From Acetobacter farinalis (GTDB lineage: Bacteria; Pseudomonadota; Alphaproteobacteria; Acetobacterales; Acetobacteraceae), in the NCBI RefSeq assembly GCF_011516935.1, contig NZ_WOTF01000015.1:1-53935 (forward strand): DNA of 53,935 nucleotides, in the 5' to 3' direction. The notes under the pieces are model-generated. The model was not told the origin of the DNA. It did not search any database and saw only the letters and a program-made list of their open reading frames with translations. Of this stretch, positions 1 through 9,077 are shown one piece after another. The position numbers were made by a program, and so were the translations under genes. The stretch's first letter is position 1. Every line of letters begins with the position of its first letter.

Positions 1-169
1 CCCCATGACCCTGCCCGATATCTTCATCGATCATAACACCCAGGAAGCCCAGTACGAGCAGGCAGAACTCACCGCCCCCCACATCGTCAAAACCGCTCTC
101 AGCGCGCTGGGCATCGGAGACATGCTTGCAATAAACTTGTCAAACCGTGCTACGGGAACAAAATCATGA
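1..169 (+). CDS. dxs: 1-deoxy-D-xylulose-5-phosphate synthase, C-terminal end (partial)
   Basis: This is the 3' end of a gene entering from the left edge, read in the frame that starts at base 2. The tail (MTLPDIFIDHNTQEAQYEQ and on to ALSALGIGDMLAINL) resembles the C-terminus of DXS, the thiamine-diphosphate enzyme that condenses pyruvate and glyceraldehyde-3-phosphate in the first step of the MEP isoprenoid pathway. The stop TGA at 167-169 overlaps the hpnM start at 166 (ATGA), so the two are probably translationally coupled. A dxs gene leading a hopanoid cluster makes sense because hopanoids are C30 isoprenoids. Only about 55 residues are visible, so the call rests on this tail and the context. 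Confidence 0.75.
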   Translation, partial: PMTLPDIFIDHNTQEAQYEQAELTAPHIVKTALSALGIGDMLAINLSNRATGTKS

Positions 170-825
170 GCATGAAAAGTATTTCTCTTCGCGCAGGGCT
201 TGTGCTCGGTCTGGGCATGACACTGCTTCCCGCCGCGGGCATCACCCCGCTTGCTCCCGCTGCACTGGCGCAGGGCGCCCCGGCCAGCGCTGTCAGCGCT
301 CCCGTTCAGGCGCTGTATGCGGCCCTTGATAAGGTCCAGCACGCACACAGCAGCTTTGCAGAACGCAGCCAGATTGTCGGCGCGGCTGTTGATCAGGCTT
401 ATGATCTGGATGCCGTGCTGCACGCCTCCATCGGCCTGCGCTACCAGTCCCTCACGCCGGACGACAAGACGAAGCTGCTGGCAGCCTTCCGCAATTTTAC
501 CGTTGCGCGCTATGTCTCCAGCTTCAAACCGGGGTCTGACGCCCGATTCACTGTCAAACCGGGCCTTGAAAATTCTCCCGTAGGCGGTAACAAAATTGTG
601 AATACCTATATCGGGGCCGAGGACAGCATGCCCGGCACACCGCTGAGCTACATCATGCACAATGATGCATCCGGCTGGAAAATTGTGGATGTGCTTCTGG
701 GAGAATCCCGCATCAGCCAGGCTGCCGCCCAGCGTTCTGATTTCAGTTCAACACTTGCTTCTGGCGGCGTGTCAGGCTTGATCACCGTCCTCGACCGTAA
801 AGTTAAAACTTTTTCCAACGACTGA
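166..825 (+). CDS. hpnM: Hopanoid-associated periplasmic lipid-binding protein HpnM (MlaC/Ttg2 family)
   Basis: The 219-residue product has an N-terminal signal sequence (residues 1-36, hydrophobic core around AGLVLGLGMTLLPAAG) followed by an MlaC/Ttg2D-like domain. That domain includes the family patterns YDLDAVLHASIGLRYQSL and LLAAFRNFTVARYVSSF, and later an IVDVLLGESRIS stretch. MlaC-type proteins carry phospholipids across the periplasm; HpnM members occur in hopanoid clusters and are thought to help move hopanoids towards the outer membrane. The ATGA overlap with dxs and the downstream hpnI, hpnJ and hpnK on the same strand support an operon. Family assignment is firm; the cargo is inferred. 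Confidence 0.88.
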   Translation: MSMKSISLRAGLVLGLGMTLLPAAGITPLAPAALAQGAPASAVSAPVQALYAALDKVQHAHSSFAERSQIVGAAVDQAYDLDAVLHASIGLRYQSLTPDDKTKLLAAFRNFTVARYVSSFKPGSDARFTVKPGLENSPVGGNKIVNTYIGAEDSMPGTPLSYIMHNDASGWKIVDVLLGESRISQAAAQRSDFSSTLASGGVSGLITVLDRKVKTFSND

Positions 826-898
826 GCAGGATAACGAATGTGATGCGTAGCGGACGTACAAACTGCCCGGTTATGGGCCGAATAACGGCTGGTTTGTA

Positions 899-2068
899 AT
901 GTCCGCCTTCTCTTCCGCAGCGCTGGCCAGCGGTGTCCTGGCGGTTGCTGGCTGTATTCAGTCCGCTGCCGGGGCCTCTCTGCTTGCCCGCTTCCGGCGG
1001 ACCGAGCGTCGGCCCGTCACACTCACCCCCCTGCCCCCCGTCACGATTCTCAAACCCCTGTATGGGGATGAACCCCTGCTGGAAGAAGCGCTGGAAAGCT
1101 TCTGCACGCAGGATTACCCCGAAATCCAGATTCTGTTCGGGGTGCGGGACCATGATGACCCGGCCATCCAGAGTGTGCGTCGCCTTCAGGCGCGCCACCC
1201 GCATCTGGATATGAAACTGGTTGTTGACCCGACCGTACACGGGCTGAACCGCAAGATCAGCAATCTGATCAACATCCTGCCGCATGCACGGCATGATCTG
1301 CTGATCATTTCCGATTCTGACATTCATGTCAGCCCGGACTATCTGCTGCATGTTGTCAGCGCCCTGCACAAACCGAATACCGGTCTGGTCACGACACTCT
1401 ATGCCGGTCTGCCCGCCCGCCCCTCCATTGTGCAGATGCTGGCCGCCTGCCAGATCAACCAGAACTTCCTGCCCGGTGTCATTCTCTCCCGCTATCTGGG
1501 GCGGCAGGACTGTCTGGGCGCCACCATGGCGCTGCGGCGCGATATGCTGGCGGCCGTGGGCGGACTTGAAGCCCTGCTGCCACATGTGGCGGATGATGCC
1601 CTTCTGGGGCGTCTGGTCCGGGCGCAGGGCAAAGATATTACCATTGCCGACTGCATGACCTGGACAACCATCGCGGAAGACAGCTTTTCCGAACTGCTGT
1701 CCCACGAGTTACGCTGGGGGCGGACGGTCTGCACGCTGGCTCCGGCTGGCTATGCGGCTTCCTCCATTCAGCTCCCGCTCTTCTGGGCAACTCTCGCGAT
1801 TCTACTCCAGCCTCATGCCCTCTGGCCGCTCGTGCTGTTTGGCTGCATATGGGCGGCCCGAGCCGTCACGGCACTCATTATCAATCGCGCCGTTGGCGCG
1901 CGCGCCCTCTGGCCGCTACTGCTCCTGCCCGCGCGGGACTGGCTTTCTGCCGCCATTATGGTGGGGAGCGCCAGCGGCACACGGGTGGACTGGCGGGGGC
2001 AGACCATGCATGTGGCGCGCCACCCGGTCGGGCCTCCCGCAAGCGGCCAGTTATCACCAGAACGCTGA
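899..2068 (+). CDS. hpnI: Hopanoid glycosyltransferase HpnI
   Basis: A 389-residue GT2-type glycosyltransferase. An N-terminal membrane segment (residues 7-30) precedes the catalytic domain, which opens with PPVTILKPLYGDEPLLEEAL and holds the metal-binding DSD at residues 139-141. Two or three membrane segments lie in the C-terminal third (about 285-365). HpnI is known to add N-acetylglucosamine from UDP-GlcNAc to bacteriohopanetetrol. Its product is deacetylated by HpnK and rearranged by HpnJ, both encoded just downstream. The ATG at 899 fits the family N-terminus. The 73-bp gap from hpnM shows no obvious terminator. Confidence 0.9.
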   Translation: MSAFSSAALASGVLAVAGCIQSAAGASLLARFRRTERRPVTLTPLPPVTILKPLYGDEPLLEEALESFCTQDYPEIQILFGVRDHDDPAIQSVRRLQARHPHLDMKLVVDPTVHGLNRKISNLINILPHARHDLLIISDSDIHVSPDYLLHVVSALHKPNTGLVTTLYAGLPARPSIVQMLAACQINQNFLPGVILSRYLGRQDCLGATMALRRDMLAAVGGLEALLPHVADDALLGRLVRAQGKDITIADCMTWTTIAEDSFSELLSHELRWGRTVCTLAPAGYAASSIQLPLFWATLAILLQPHALWPLVLFGCIWAARAVTALIINRAVGARALWPLLLLPARDWLSAAIMVGSASGTRVDWRGQTMHVARHPVGPPASGQLSPER

Positions 2069-2160
2069 GACGACTTGTCTCGCCCCTTCCGCAAGAGTAA
2101 GTCCCTTCCCATATTCTCTGATTGATTCAGATCACCACGCCCTGTCAGGACACAGACCAA

Positions 2161-3585
2161 ATGATGAGAACCCTCTTTCTTCAGCCTCCTTCCTTTGATG
2201 GCTTCGATGGCGGGGCTGGTTCGCGCTATCAGGCGAAACGTGAAATCAAATCGTTCTGGTACCCCACATGGCTGGCCCAGCCCGCCGCCATGGTGGAAGG
2301 CAGCCGCCTGATTGACGCACCTCCGGCCCGCATGGGCATGGACCCCATTCTGGAAGACGTGAAGAACCGCGATCTGGTTATCCTTCACACCTCCACCCCG
2401 TCCTTCGCCAAGGATGTGCAGGTGGCCCAGATGCTCAAGGATGCCAATCCGAACATCAAGATCGGCATGGTTGGCGCAAAGGTTGCCGTGCAGCCGGAAG
2501 AAAGCCTGCTCAAGGGCGCCCCGATTGATTTCGTGGCGCGCAACGAGTTTGACTTCACCATCAAGGAAATTGCCGAAGGCCGCGATTTCAAGGATGTGGA
2601 CGGCATCACATGGCGCAACAAGGATGGCGTGCTTGTTGCCAACCGTGACCGCGCGATGATCGAGGACATGGACAGCCTGCCCTTCGTGACTGAAGTGTAC
2701 AAGCGTGACCTGCGGATTGAAGATTACTTCATCGGCTATCTGATGCACCCGTATATCTCCATCTACACGGGCCGTGGCTGCAAATCCCGCTGCACCTTCT
2801 GCCTCTGGCCGCAGACGGTTGGCGGCCACCGCTACCGCACCCGCAGCCCGCAGCATGTGGCGGCGGAAATCCGGCTGGCGCAGCAGTATTTCCCGCAGGT
2901 GAAGGAATTCTTCTTTGATGATGATACCTTCACGGATGACCTGCCCCGCGCGGAAGCCATTGCGCGTGAACTCGGCAAGCTGGGAGTCACCTGGTCCTGC
3001 AACGCCAAGGCCAATGTGCCGCGCGAAACGCTGAAGGTTCTGCGTGACAACGGCCTGCGCCTGCTTCTTGTTGGCTACGAAAGTGGCAACCAGCAGATCC
3101 TGCACAACATCAAGAAGGGCATGCTGGTTGACGTGGCGCGCGAGTTCACAAAGAACTGCCATGAACTCGGCATCAAGATTCACGGCACCTTCATTCTGGG
3201 CCTGCCGGGCGAAACCAAGGAAACCATTCAGGAAACCATCAACTTCGCCAAGGAAATCAACCCGCACACCCTTCAGGTCTCTCTGGCAGCCCCCTACCCC
3301 GGCACAGCCCTGCACAAGCAGGCAACCGAAAACGGATGGCTGGATGAAAGCAATGCGGAGCTGATTGACGAAAACGGCGTGCAGATGGCCCCGCTGCACT
3401 ACCCGCACCTGTCCCACACCGAAATCTTCAACAGCGTGGAAGAATTCTACAAGAAGTTCTATTTCCGCGCCCCGAAGATTGCCTCCATCGTGGGTGAGAT
3501 GGTCCGCTCTCCGCAGATGATGAAGCGCCGCCTGCGCGAAGGGGTGGAATTCTTCCACTTCCTGCGCGACCGCAACGCAGCCTGA
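2161..3585 (+). CDS. hpnJ: Hopanoid radical SAM protein HpnJ
   Basis: HpnJ is a cobalamin-binding radical SAM enzyme that contracts the glucosamine ring of glucosaminyl-bacteriohopanetetrol to the cyclitol ether. The 474-residue product starts MMRTLFLQPPSFDGFDGG, as the family does. A B12-binding-like N-terminal half (roughly 60-170) precedes the radical SAM core, whose 4Fe-4S ligands are C207-x3-C211-x2-C214 in GRGCKSRCTFC. Translation could begin at 2161 or 2164; the frame stays open to a TTG at 2122, but the extra residues are unlike the family. It follows hpnI by 92 bp and is closed by a strong hairpin before hpnK. Confidence 0.93.
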   Translation: MMRTLFLQPPSFDGFDGGAGSRYQAKREIKSFWYPTWLAQPAAMVEGSRLIDAPPARMGMDPILEDVKNRDLVILHTSTPSFAKDVQVAQMLKDANPNIKIGMVGAKVAVQPEESLLKGAPIDFVARNEFDFTIKEIAEGRDFKDVDGITWRNKDGVLVANRDRAMIEDMDSLPFVTEVYKRDLRIEDYFIGYLMHPYISIYTGRGCKSRCTFCLWPQTVGGHRYRTRSPQHVAAEIRLAQQYFPQVKEFFFDDDTFTDDLPRAEAIARELGKLGVTWSCNAKANVPRETLKVLRDNGLRLLLVGYESGNQQILHNIKKGMLVDVAREFTKNCHELGIKIHGTFILGLPGETKETIQETINFAKEINPHTLQVSLAAPYPGTALHKQATENGWLDESNAELIDENGVQMAPLHYPHLSHTEIFNSVEEFYKKFYFRAPKIASIVGEMVRSPQMMKRRLREGVEFFHFLRDRNAA

Positions 3586-3596
3586 GCACACGGATC

Positions 3597-3637
3597 CTGC
3601 CCCCGCCCGGCTTCTGCCGGGCGGGGGCAGATCTTTT
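3597..3637 (+). terminator. Strong intrinsic terminator between hpnJ and hpnK
   Basis: A perfect 15-bp stem (CTGCCCCCGCCCGGC at 3597-3611 and its complement at 3616-3630) with a TTCT loop is followed by ATCTTTT. It begins 11 bp after the hpnJ stop and ends a few bases before the hpnK start at 3644. It should end or attenuate transcription inside the hpn cluster. Confidence 0.85.
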
Positions 3638-3643
3638 CAGCCC

Positions 3644-4495
3644 ATGAAACGCGTCATCATTTCCGCCGATGATTTCGGCCTCTCGGTCGAAGTCAATGAA
3701 GCCATTGAAATTGCTCACCGTGATGGCCTGCTGTCCACAGCAAGCCTGATGGTGGCTGGCCCGGCGGCAGAGGATGCCATCGCACGTGCAAAGCGCCTGC
3801 CCACACTGGGGGTTGGCCTGCATCTTGTGACGATTGAAGGGGCTTCTGTCCTCCCCCACCAACAATTACCCCTGGTGACCGGGGCTGATGGCTGGTTTTC
3901 CTCCTCCCAGCTCGGGCTGGGTGTGGACTACTTCTTCCGCCCCGAAGGCCGTCGGGAACTGGCGGCGGAAATCACCGCACAGTTTGAGGCTTTTGCCCGC
4001 ACCGGTCTGCGGCTGGACCATGCCAACGCGCACAAGCACATGCATCTGCACCCCACAGTGGGCCGGCTGATGATTGATATTGGCCGCCGCTATGGGCTGC
4101 GGGCCATCCGTGTGCCGCTCGAACCGCCGGAACCGCTCTACGCCGCTGGAACCTATACCGACACACTGGGCGATGCCGCCCTGCGCCGCTGGACCCGCCT
4201 GCTCCGCCATCAGGCCCGTTCAGCAGGCATGGCAACCAATGACTGGTGCTTCGGTCTGGCCTGGAGCGGCCACATGACACCGGACCGGGTTGCCGCACTG
4301 GCTGCCCATCTGCCCGCAGGGGTTTCGGAAATCTATTTCCATCCCGCCACCCACAAAAATGCCCTGCTGCAGAAACTCATGCCCACCTATGAGCATGAGG
4401 CTGAATTTGAGGCCCTGTGTTCCAGCGGCTTCCGCGCGGGTCTGGCGCATGCGCACGCCACACCGTGTGGCTGGCAGGACATCCTGCCAGCCTGA
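3644..4495 (+). CDS. hpnK: Hopanoid deacetylase HpnK (YdjC/ChbG family)
   Basis: The 283-residue product belongs to the YdjC-like carbohydrate deacetylases. The start MKRVIISADDFGLS carries the metal-binding Asp pair (D9, D10), and a His-rich metal site lies in LDHANAHKHMHLHPTVG near residues 125-135. A GLHL strand motif (about 66-69) is also typical. HpnK removes the acetyl group from N-acetylglucosaminyl-bacteriohopanetetrol made by HpnI, producing the HpnJ substrate. It starts directly after the terminator at 3597-3637, so its expression may depend on read-through or on a promoter inside hpnJ. No Shine-Dalgarno sequence stands out. Confidence 0.9.
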   Translation: MKRVIISADDFGLSVEVNEAIEIAHRDGLLSTASLMVAGPAAEDAIARAKRLPTLGVGLHLVTIEGASVLPHQQLPLVTGADGWFSSSQLGLGVDYFFRPEGRRELAAEITAQFEAFARTGLRLDHANAHKHMHLHPTVGRLMIDIGRRYGLRAIRVPLEPPEPLYAAGTYTDTLGDAALRRWTRLLRHQARSAGMATNDWCFGLAWSGHMTPDRVAALAAHLPAGVSEIYFHPATHKNALLQKLMPTYEHEAEFEALCSSGFRAGLAHAHATPCGWQDILPA

Positions 4496-5003
4496 AAGAG
4501 CGGTCTTGTTATAACTAACTCTTGTTATAATATGATATTTTTACCACATGTTCCGTAATTTGTATTTCAGGGGTGCTCACGAGCCTGTCATCACCCGCAG
4601 ATCGCGTTGACCGCCCCCCGGCTTTCTGATTGTAATCTTGACTGACCACTTAAATAACAATCAAGAAACGGTCTCCTCATCATGTCAGAATGCCTCTTCC
4701 CGCATTCGTTTTGCCAGACAGCTTCTCAGGCTGCCTCTCGGGAAGAACGGATTAAGCGGCTCCTTCGCTTGCTTCCAAGCGTATCAGCCGGGTTTTGCAG
4801 GTTTCCTGAATACCGCCCCCTCCGGCAAGGCTATCCCGCCTTTGTACGGACACTCGTCGGGCGTGTAGTCACGGCCAGTTTCTGAAGCCAGACAGACCTC
4901 CGTCTGGCGGCAGGCGCCCCCGAAAAGCTGGGCCATGCCGGTTTTCCAGCCAGCACTGACCAGCCCATATCCCTCATAAAAATAATAAAGATTGAACGCG
5001 GAT
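4496..5003. other. 508-bp intergenic region between hpnK and the porin gene
   Basis: I see no convincing gene here. Two short open frames (4638-4868 and 4682-4885) overlap in different frames and have no ribosome site or recognisable product. Near the hpnK end an 11-bp direct repeat, TCTTGTTATAA, occurs at 4504-4514 and 4520-4530; the second copy runs into a TATAAT box (4526-4531) that could be a -10 element. The block is more AT-rich around 4505-4570 and just before the porin start (4975-4995). Confidence 0.5.
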
Positions 5004-6728
5004 ATGACCTTCACAAAACCACGCCGTTCCCTGCCGCATTGTGCCTCTCTGCGCACCCGGCTTTGCTTTACGTCAACCCTGCTTGGCGTTCTGGCCGTGC
5101 AGGCTGGCACCGCGCATACGGCCTTTGCCGCCCCGCTTTCGGCACAAACGCCTGCTGCATCGGTCTCAGGCGCCACCGTCAGTCCGGCCAGCACAGCACG
5201 GGCCAAACCGGCCACAGCGGCAAAGCCGATGGATGCAGAAGCGATCGGGCCTGACCCGACTGCCATCAAACGCCCTTCCAACACGCCGATTCCTGCCAGC
5301 GGTGTGCCGAGACTGCCGTCAGCCGGCTTCGCGACCATGGACTTCAGCCCGATGACGCCCTCGGAAACCAAGAAATCCGCGCATCAGGTTGAGTTGGACG
5401 CCCTGCTCCCCACGGAAGGCCCCTCCGCCCTGCTGCCCCCCGGGCTGGATGCCCTGCGTGACTCTGATCTGAATGACCCGTACTACGTCCCCACTGCTGG
5501 GTCCGGGCATCTGGTTCAGGCAATCACCCCCATGCGGGAGTGGTTGCGCCAGCGTGGCTTCGTTTTCTCCCTTTCCTATAAAGGGGAAGCCATGGGGCTG
5601 ATCAGCGGTGGCCTGAAAAAGGGCATGAGCTATGTGCATGAGGTGACATTACAGGGGATTTTCGACCTCCAGAAAATGGCAGGCCTGAAAGGCTGGTCCG
5701 TGCATACGCTGGTGATGGAACGCGCCGGGAAAGCTTTGCAGAACGGGCGTGTGGGGGAATATTACGTCGCCCTGCAGGAAGTCTACAGCCTGTCCGGCAA
5801 CGTGGCCGCGCATCTGGTCGATTTCTATGCCGAAAAGAAAATGATGAACAACCGGCTGGATCTGACCTTCGGCCGTATGTCCCTCACGCACGTGTTCGCC
5901 ACCTCTCCGCTGCTGTGCTCCTTCATGGTCACCTGCTCGGCCCCCGTGGGCCTGAAGCAGAATGCAGCCATGAGCGTGTACCCGAAAGCCACATGGGGCG
6001 GGCGGCTCCGCTTCCGCCCGACGCGTGATACGGCTGTGCAGGTCGGGGCTTATTCTGTCAGCGCACTGACAGACAACCCCAGCGGCTGGGCATGGGGCGC
6101 TGAAGACGCCACCGGCCTTGCCCTGCCGATTGAATTCACGTGGCAGCCCTTCCTGACCCGCAACCATCTGCCCGGCCACTACGTGATCGGCTATTCGCAC
6201 GATACAACCCGCTATGCCGATAAAATCGGCTCCGTGTATCCCAAGAAACTGGCGAACACCCTGCCGGGCACGCGCTCTGCTCCGGCAGACATGATGTGGG
6301 TGGAAGCCGACCAGATGATGTATCGTCTGGGTGGGCGTAACATGATGGCCGGTGGCTATCTGATGGCGGGTTACGTGCACACAACGCCTCGCGTCGCGAA
6401 TATTTCAGACGAGGCCTATGGCGGCTTTTCCATGGTCGGGGTTATCCCGACCCGCGTGACGGACCGCTTCGGGGTGCTGTATTCCTGGTATCATGTCAGC
6501 AACAGACGCCGGCTCAGCCAGCAGCTTGCGGAAGATGCAGGCCTGCCGCTTGGCCCCAGCATTCATGGTGTACAGAGAAACTCTCACATCATTGAAGCCT
6601 ATTATGCCATTGATGCGTTCCCCGGAATCCTGATCCAGCCGGAATTCCAGTACATGATCCACCCCGGCGAGACTCACCGGATCCCCAATGCCACCATGGC
6701 GGGGCTGAAGCTGATCGCCAATCTCTGA
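5004..6728 (+). CDS. Carbohydrate-selective porin, OprB family
   Basis: A 574-residue outer-membrane beta-barrel porin of the OprB type, which lets sugars across the outer membrane. A signal sequence (residues 1 to about 44, with LCFTSTLLGVLAVQAGT and cleavage near AFAA) is followed by an unusually long Ala/Pro/Thr-rich linker to about residue 155. Barrel-type sequence follows: LVQAITPMREWLRQRGFVFSL, LTFGRMSLTHVFA, then repeated amphipathic strands to the C-terminus (MAGLKLIANL). I chose the ATG at 5004; the frame is also open to a TTG at 4992. The gene stands alone between the hpn and murA groups and is followed by a 14-bp hairpin. Confidence 0.85.
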   Translation: MTFTKPRRSLPHCASLRTRLCFTSTLLGVLAVQAGTAHTAFAAPLSAQTPAASVSGATVSPASTARAKPATAAKPMDAEAIGPDPTAIKRPSNTPIPASGVPRLPSAGFATMDFSPMTPSETKKSAHQVELDALLPTEGPSALLPPGLDALRDSDLNDPYYVPTAGSGHLVQAITPMREWLRQRGFVFSLSYKGEAMGLISGGLKKGMSYVHEVTLQGIFDLQKMAGLKGWSVHTLVMERAGKALQNGRVGEYYVALQEVYSLSGNVAAHLVDFYAEKKMMNNRLDLTFGRMSLTHVFATSPLLCSFMVTCSAPVGLKQNAAMSVYPKATWGGRLRFRPTRDTAVQVGAYSVSALTDNPSGWAWGAEDATGLALPIEFTWQPFLTRNHLPGHYVIGYSHDTTRYADKIGSVYPKKLANTLPGTRSAPADMMWVEADQMMYRLGGRNMMAGGYLMAGYVHTTPRVANISDEAYGGFSMVGVIPTRVTDRFGVLYSWYHVSNRRRLSQQLAEDAGLPLGPSIHGVQRNSHIIEAYYAIDAFPGILIQPEFQYMIHPGETHRIPNATMAGLKLIANL

Positions 6729-6750
6729 TCGGTTTCCGATAAAAACCAAA

Positions 6751-6785
6751 GGCCGGATGCGGGCGCGCCCTGCCCGCATCCGGCC
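6751..6785 (+). terminator. Hairpin downstream of the porin gene
   Basis: A perfect 14-bp stem (GGCCGGATGCGGGC at 6751-6764, complement at 6772-6785) with a 7-nt loop lies 22 bp after the porin stop. No T-run follows on either side, so it is terminator-like rather than a canonical intrinsic terminator. Confidence 0.55.
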
Positions 6786-6886
6786 AGAACGCCGCCTTCA
6801 GCGGCTGATGCACAGGCACGGACCCTAGGCATGGCAGCATCGCTCTGCTACTCAGCAGGACGAACGTTCATTTCCGTGATCCTGGC

Positions 6887-7168
6887 ATGACTGACACGCC
6901 TTCTTCCTCCCCCCCGTCCGGCACCCGGCTTTCTCCTCAGGCGGAGACAGCACAGGCAGCGCGCGCAGCCCGTCAGGCCGCCGCCCTGCGGGCCAACCTG
7001 CGCAAGCGCAAAGAGCAGGCTCGCAGCCGGGAAGAGATGGAAGCACAGGCCGCCATCAGTCAGCCGGATGCCTCTTCCCCACCTTCCGGGCCAGATGAAC
7101 GTATGGCCCGACAGACCTCATCCGCTTCCCAGAAGCCGGATAATGGAGATACAGCACCATGCCAGTGA
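6887..7168 (+). CDS. Small Ala/Arg/Gln-rich protein of unknown function
   Basis: A 93-residue, low-complexity, highly charged product. The central part (about 20-55, [20 protein letters not shown]) should form a basic helix, flanked by Ser/Pro-rich disordered ends. There is no signal peptide or membrane segment. Its end overlaps the dcd start by 10 bp. Short proteins of this general type occur near murA in alphaproteobacteria as I recall, but I cannot name a family. The start at 6887 is the first ATG of the frame; GTTCATTTCCGTGATCCTGGC ahead of it holds no strong ribosome site. It could also be a leader frame for dcd-murA. Confidence 0.55.
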   Translation: MTDTPSSSPPSGTRLSPQAETAQAARAARQAAALRANLRKRKEQARSREEMEAQAAISQPDASSPPSGPDERMARQTSSASQKPDNGDTAPCQ

Positions 7169-7713
7169 TGCCCGATACATGGATCCGCCGTATGGCGCAG
7201 GATCACGGCATGATTGAACCGTTTGTGGAATCCCAGAAGCGTGAGAACGTGATTTCCTTCGGTCTGTCCTCCTATGGCTATGACGCCCGCGTGGCGGATG
7301 ACTTCCGTATTTTCACGGACGTGAACAACGCCATTGTGGACCCCAAGAATTTCAGCCCCGATGGCTTTGTCTCCCGCAAGGCGGATGAGTGCATTATTCC
7401 GCCAAACAGCTTCGTGCTGGCCCATACCATTGAATATTTCCGCATCCCGCGGGATGTTCTGGTGGTCTGCCTTGGCAAATCCACCTATGCACGCTGCGGT
7501 ATTATTGTGAACGTGACACCCCTGGAACCCGAATGGGAAGGCCAGGTGACCATCGAGATCAGCAACACGACACCGCTGCCCGCGCGGATTTACGCGAACG
7601 AAGGCATCTGCCAGTTCCTGTTCTTCAAGGGGGAAACCCCGTGTGAGACCAGCTATGCGGACCGGGCCGGTAAATATATGGGCCAGCGTGGCGTTGCCAC
7701 GCCCCGGATGTAA
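7159..7713 (+). CDS. dcd: dCTP deaminase
   Basis: Dcd deaminates dCTP to dUTP, feeding dTMP synthesis. The 184-residue product matches the family in length and motifs: [12 protein letters not shown] near residue 35, [10 protein letters not shown] at about 111-120, and [19 protein letters not shown], which contains the catalytic Glu. The C-terminal region ([16 protein letters not shown]) is the nucleotide-covering tail. The start overlaps the upstream small gene by 10 bp, and murA follows 4 bp after the stop, so the three are probably one transcript. Confidence 0.95.
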   Translation: MPVMPDTWIRRMAQDHGMIEPFVESQKRENVISFGLSSYGYDARVADDFRIFTDVNNAIVDPKNFSPDGFVSRKADECIIPPNSFVLAHTIEYFRIPRDVLVVCLGKSTYARCGIIVNVTPLEPEWEGQVTIEISNTTPLPARIYANEGICQFLFFKGETPCETSYADRAGKYMGQRGVATPRM

Positions 7714-7717
7714 GCCC

Positions 7718-8980
7718 ATGGATCGTTTCATTATCCGGGGCGGACGCCCCCTGCACGGCGAAATCACCATTGGCGGCGCGAAGAACGCGGGCCTGAAACT
7801 GCTGGTTGCGGGCCTGCTGACCTCCGAACGACTGGTCCTGACCAATGTGCCGCATATTGCCGATATCGGCACCATGCGCGCCCTGCTGGTCCAGCACGGC
7901 CTTACGGTGGAAACCGTGGGGGGAGACAAAACCAAGCTCTCCGTGGGCGGTGAAATCACCAGCACCGAAGCCCCGTATGACATCGTGTCCAAAATGCGGG
8001 CCTCCATTCTGGTTCTCGGCCCGCTGCTGGCCCGCTGCCGGGAAGCCCGGGTTTCCCTGCCCGGCGGGTGCGCCATTGGCACCCGCCCGGTGGACCTGCA
8101 CCTGAAAGGGCTGGAAACGCTCGGTGCAAAAATCACGCTGGAAAACGGCTATATCAACGCCCGTGCCCCCAATGGCCTGACGGGTGACCGTATCGTGCTG
8201 CCATTCGCCTCCGTGGGTGCTACGGAAAACCTGATGATGGCCGCAACCCTTGCCCGTGGCCGCACGGAAATTGTCAATGCGGCGCGTGAGCCGGAAATGG
8301 TGGATCTGGCAGACTGCCTGAACGCCATGGGCGCACGCATTACCGGAGCAGGCAGCGGGCATATCATTATTGATGGTGTAGAAGCCCTGCACGGGGCGGA
8401 ACACCGCATTATGCCGGACCGCATCGAATGCGGCACCTATGCCTGCGCCGCGGCCATTACCGGGGGTGACCTGCGGCTGGTTGGCGGCCAGATGGACCAC
8501 CTGAGCGCCGTGGTGCGTGCATTTGAAGAATGCGGTGTGGAAGTCACGCAGGAAGGGGACACCATGCGCGTGCGTCGCACGGGCGCCCTGCGCGGCATTG
8601 ATATCATGACGGAACCCTATCCCGGCTTCCCCACCGATATGCAGGCGCAGTTCATGGCCATGCTCTCCGTGGCCGAAGGGGCGTCCATGATCACGGAGAC
8701 CATTTTTGAAAACCGCTTCATGCATGTGCCCGAACTGAACCGCATGGGCGCGCGCATTAACGTGCATGGCTCTTCCGCCATTATCCGTGGCGTGCACAGC
8801 CTGTCTGGCGCACCGGTTATGGCCACAGACCTGCGAGCCTCTTTCTCCCTCATTCTGGCGGGTCTTGCCGCGCACGGGGAAACCATCCTCAGCCGCGTCT
8901 ATCATCTTGACCGTGGGTATGAGGCTGTTGAACGCAAGCTGGCCGCCTGTGGCGCCAAGATTGAACGCGTGAAGGACTGA
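7718..8980 (+). CDS. murA: UDP-N-acetylglucosamine 1-carboxyvinyltransferase
   Basis: MurA transfers enolpyruvate from PEP to UDP-GlcNAc, the first committed step of peptidoglycan synthesis. The 420-residue product opens [16 protein letters not shown], carries GGAKNAGLK with the conserved Lys-Asn pair near residue 21, and has the catalytic Cys118 in [19 protein letters not shown]. The Cys means it should be the ordinary fosfomycin-sensitive form. The frame extends upstream into dcd, but the ATG at 7718, 4 bp after the dcd stop, matches the family start. A strong hairpin with T-run follows. Confidence 0.97.
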   Translation: MDRFIIRGGRPLHGEITIGGAKNAGLKLLVAGLLTSERLVLTNVPHIADIGTMRALLVQHGLTVETVGGDKTKLSVGGEITSTEAPYDIVSKMRASILVLGPLLARCREARVSLPGGCAIGTRPVDLHLKGLETLGAKITLENGYINARAPNGLTGDRIVLPFASVGATENLMMAATLARGRTEIVNAAREPEMVDLADCLNAMGARITGAGSGHIIIDGVEALHGAEHRIMPDRIECGTYACAAAITGGDLRLVGGQMDHLSAVVRAFEECGVEVTQEGDTMRVRRTGALRGIDIMTEPYPGFPTDMQAQFMAMLSVAEGASMITETIFENRFMHVPELNRMGARINVHGSSAIIRGVHSLSGAPVMATDLRASFSLILAGLAAHGETILSRVYHLDRGYEAVERKLAACGAKIERVKD

Positions 8981-9006
8981 CGTCCTGCCGTTTTTGCGCA
9001 GACAAT

Positions 9007-9047
9007 AAAAAAGCCGGATCGGGATTTCTCCTGATCCGGCTTTTTTT
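9007..9047. terminator. Bidirectional terminator between murA and lutC
   Basis: AAAAAGCCGGATC (9008-9020) pairs with GATCCGGCTTTTT (9033-9045), with a short loop that can add GG-CC pairs. T-rich tails appear on both strands, so it serves murA (+) and the convergent lutC (-). Confidence 0.9.
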
Positions 9048-9077
9048 GTAAGTCAGGTCTCGTGAATCAGGCGGATT

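Noticed and set aside
1813..3591. 592-codon open frame on the minus strand
   Set aside because: It lies antisense to hpnJ and hpnI, whose family motifs are unmistakable; long antisense frames are expected in GC-rich sequence, and the product has no recognisable domain.
4638..4885. Two overlapping short open frames after hpnK
   Set aside because: They overlap in different frames, lack ribosome sites and show no protein-like pattern.
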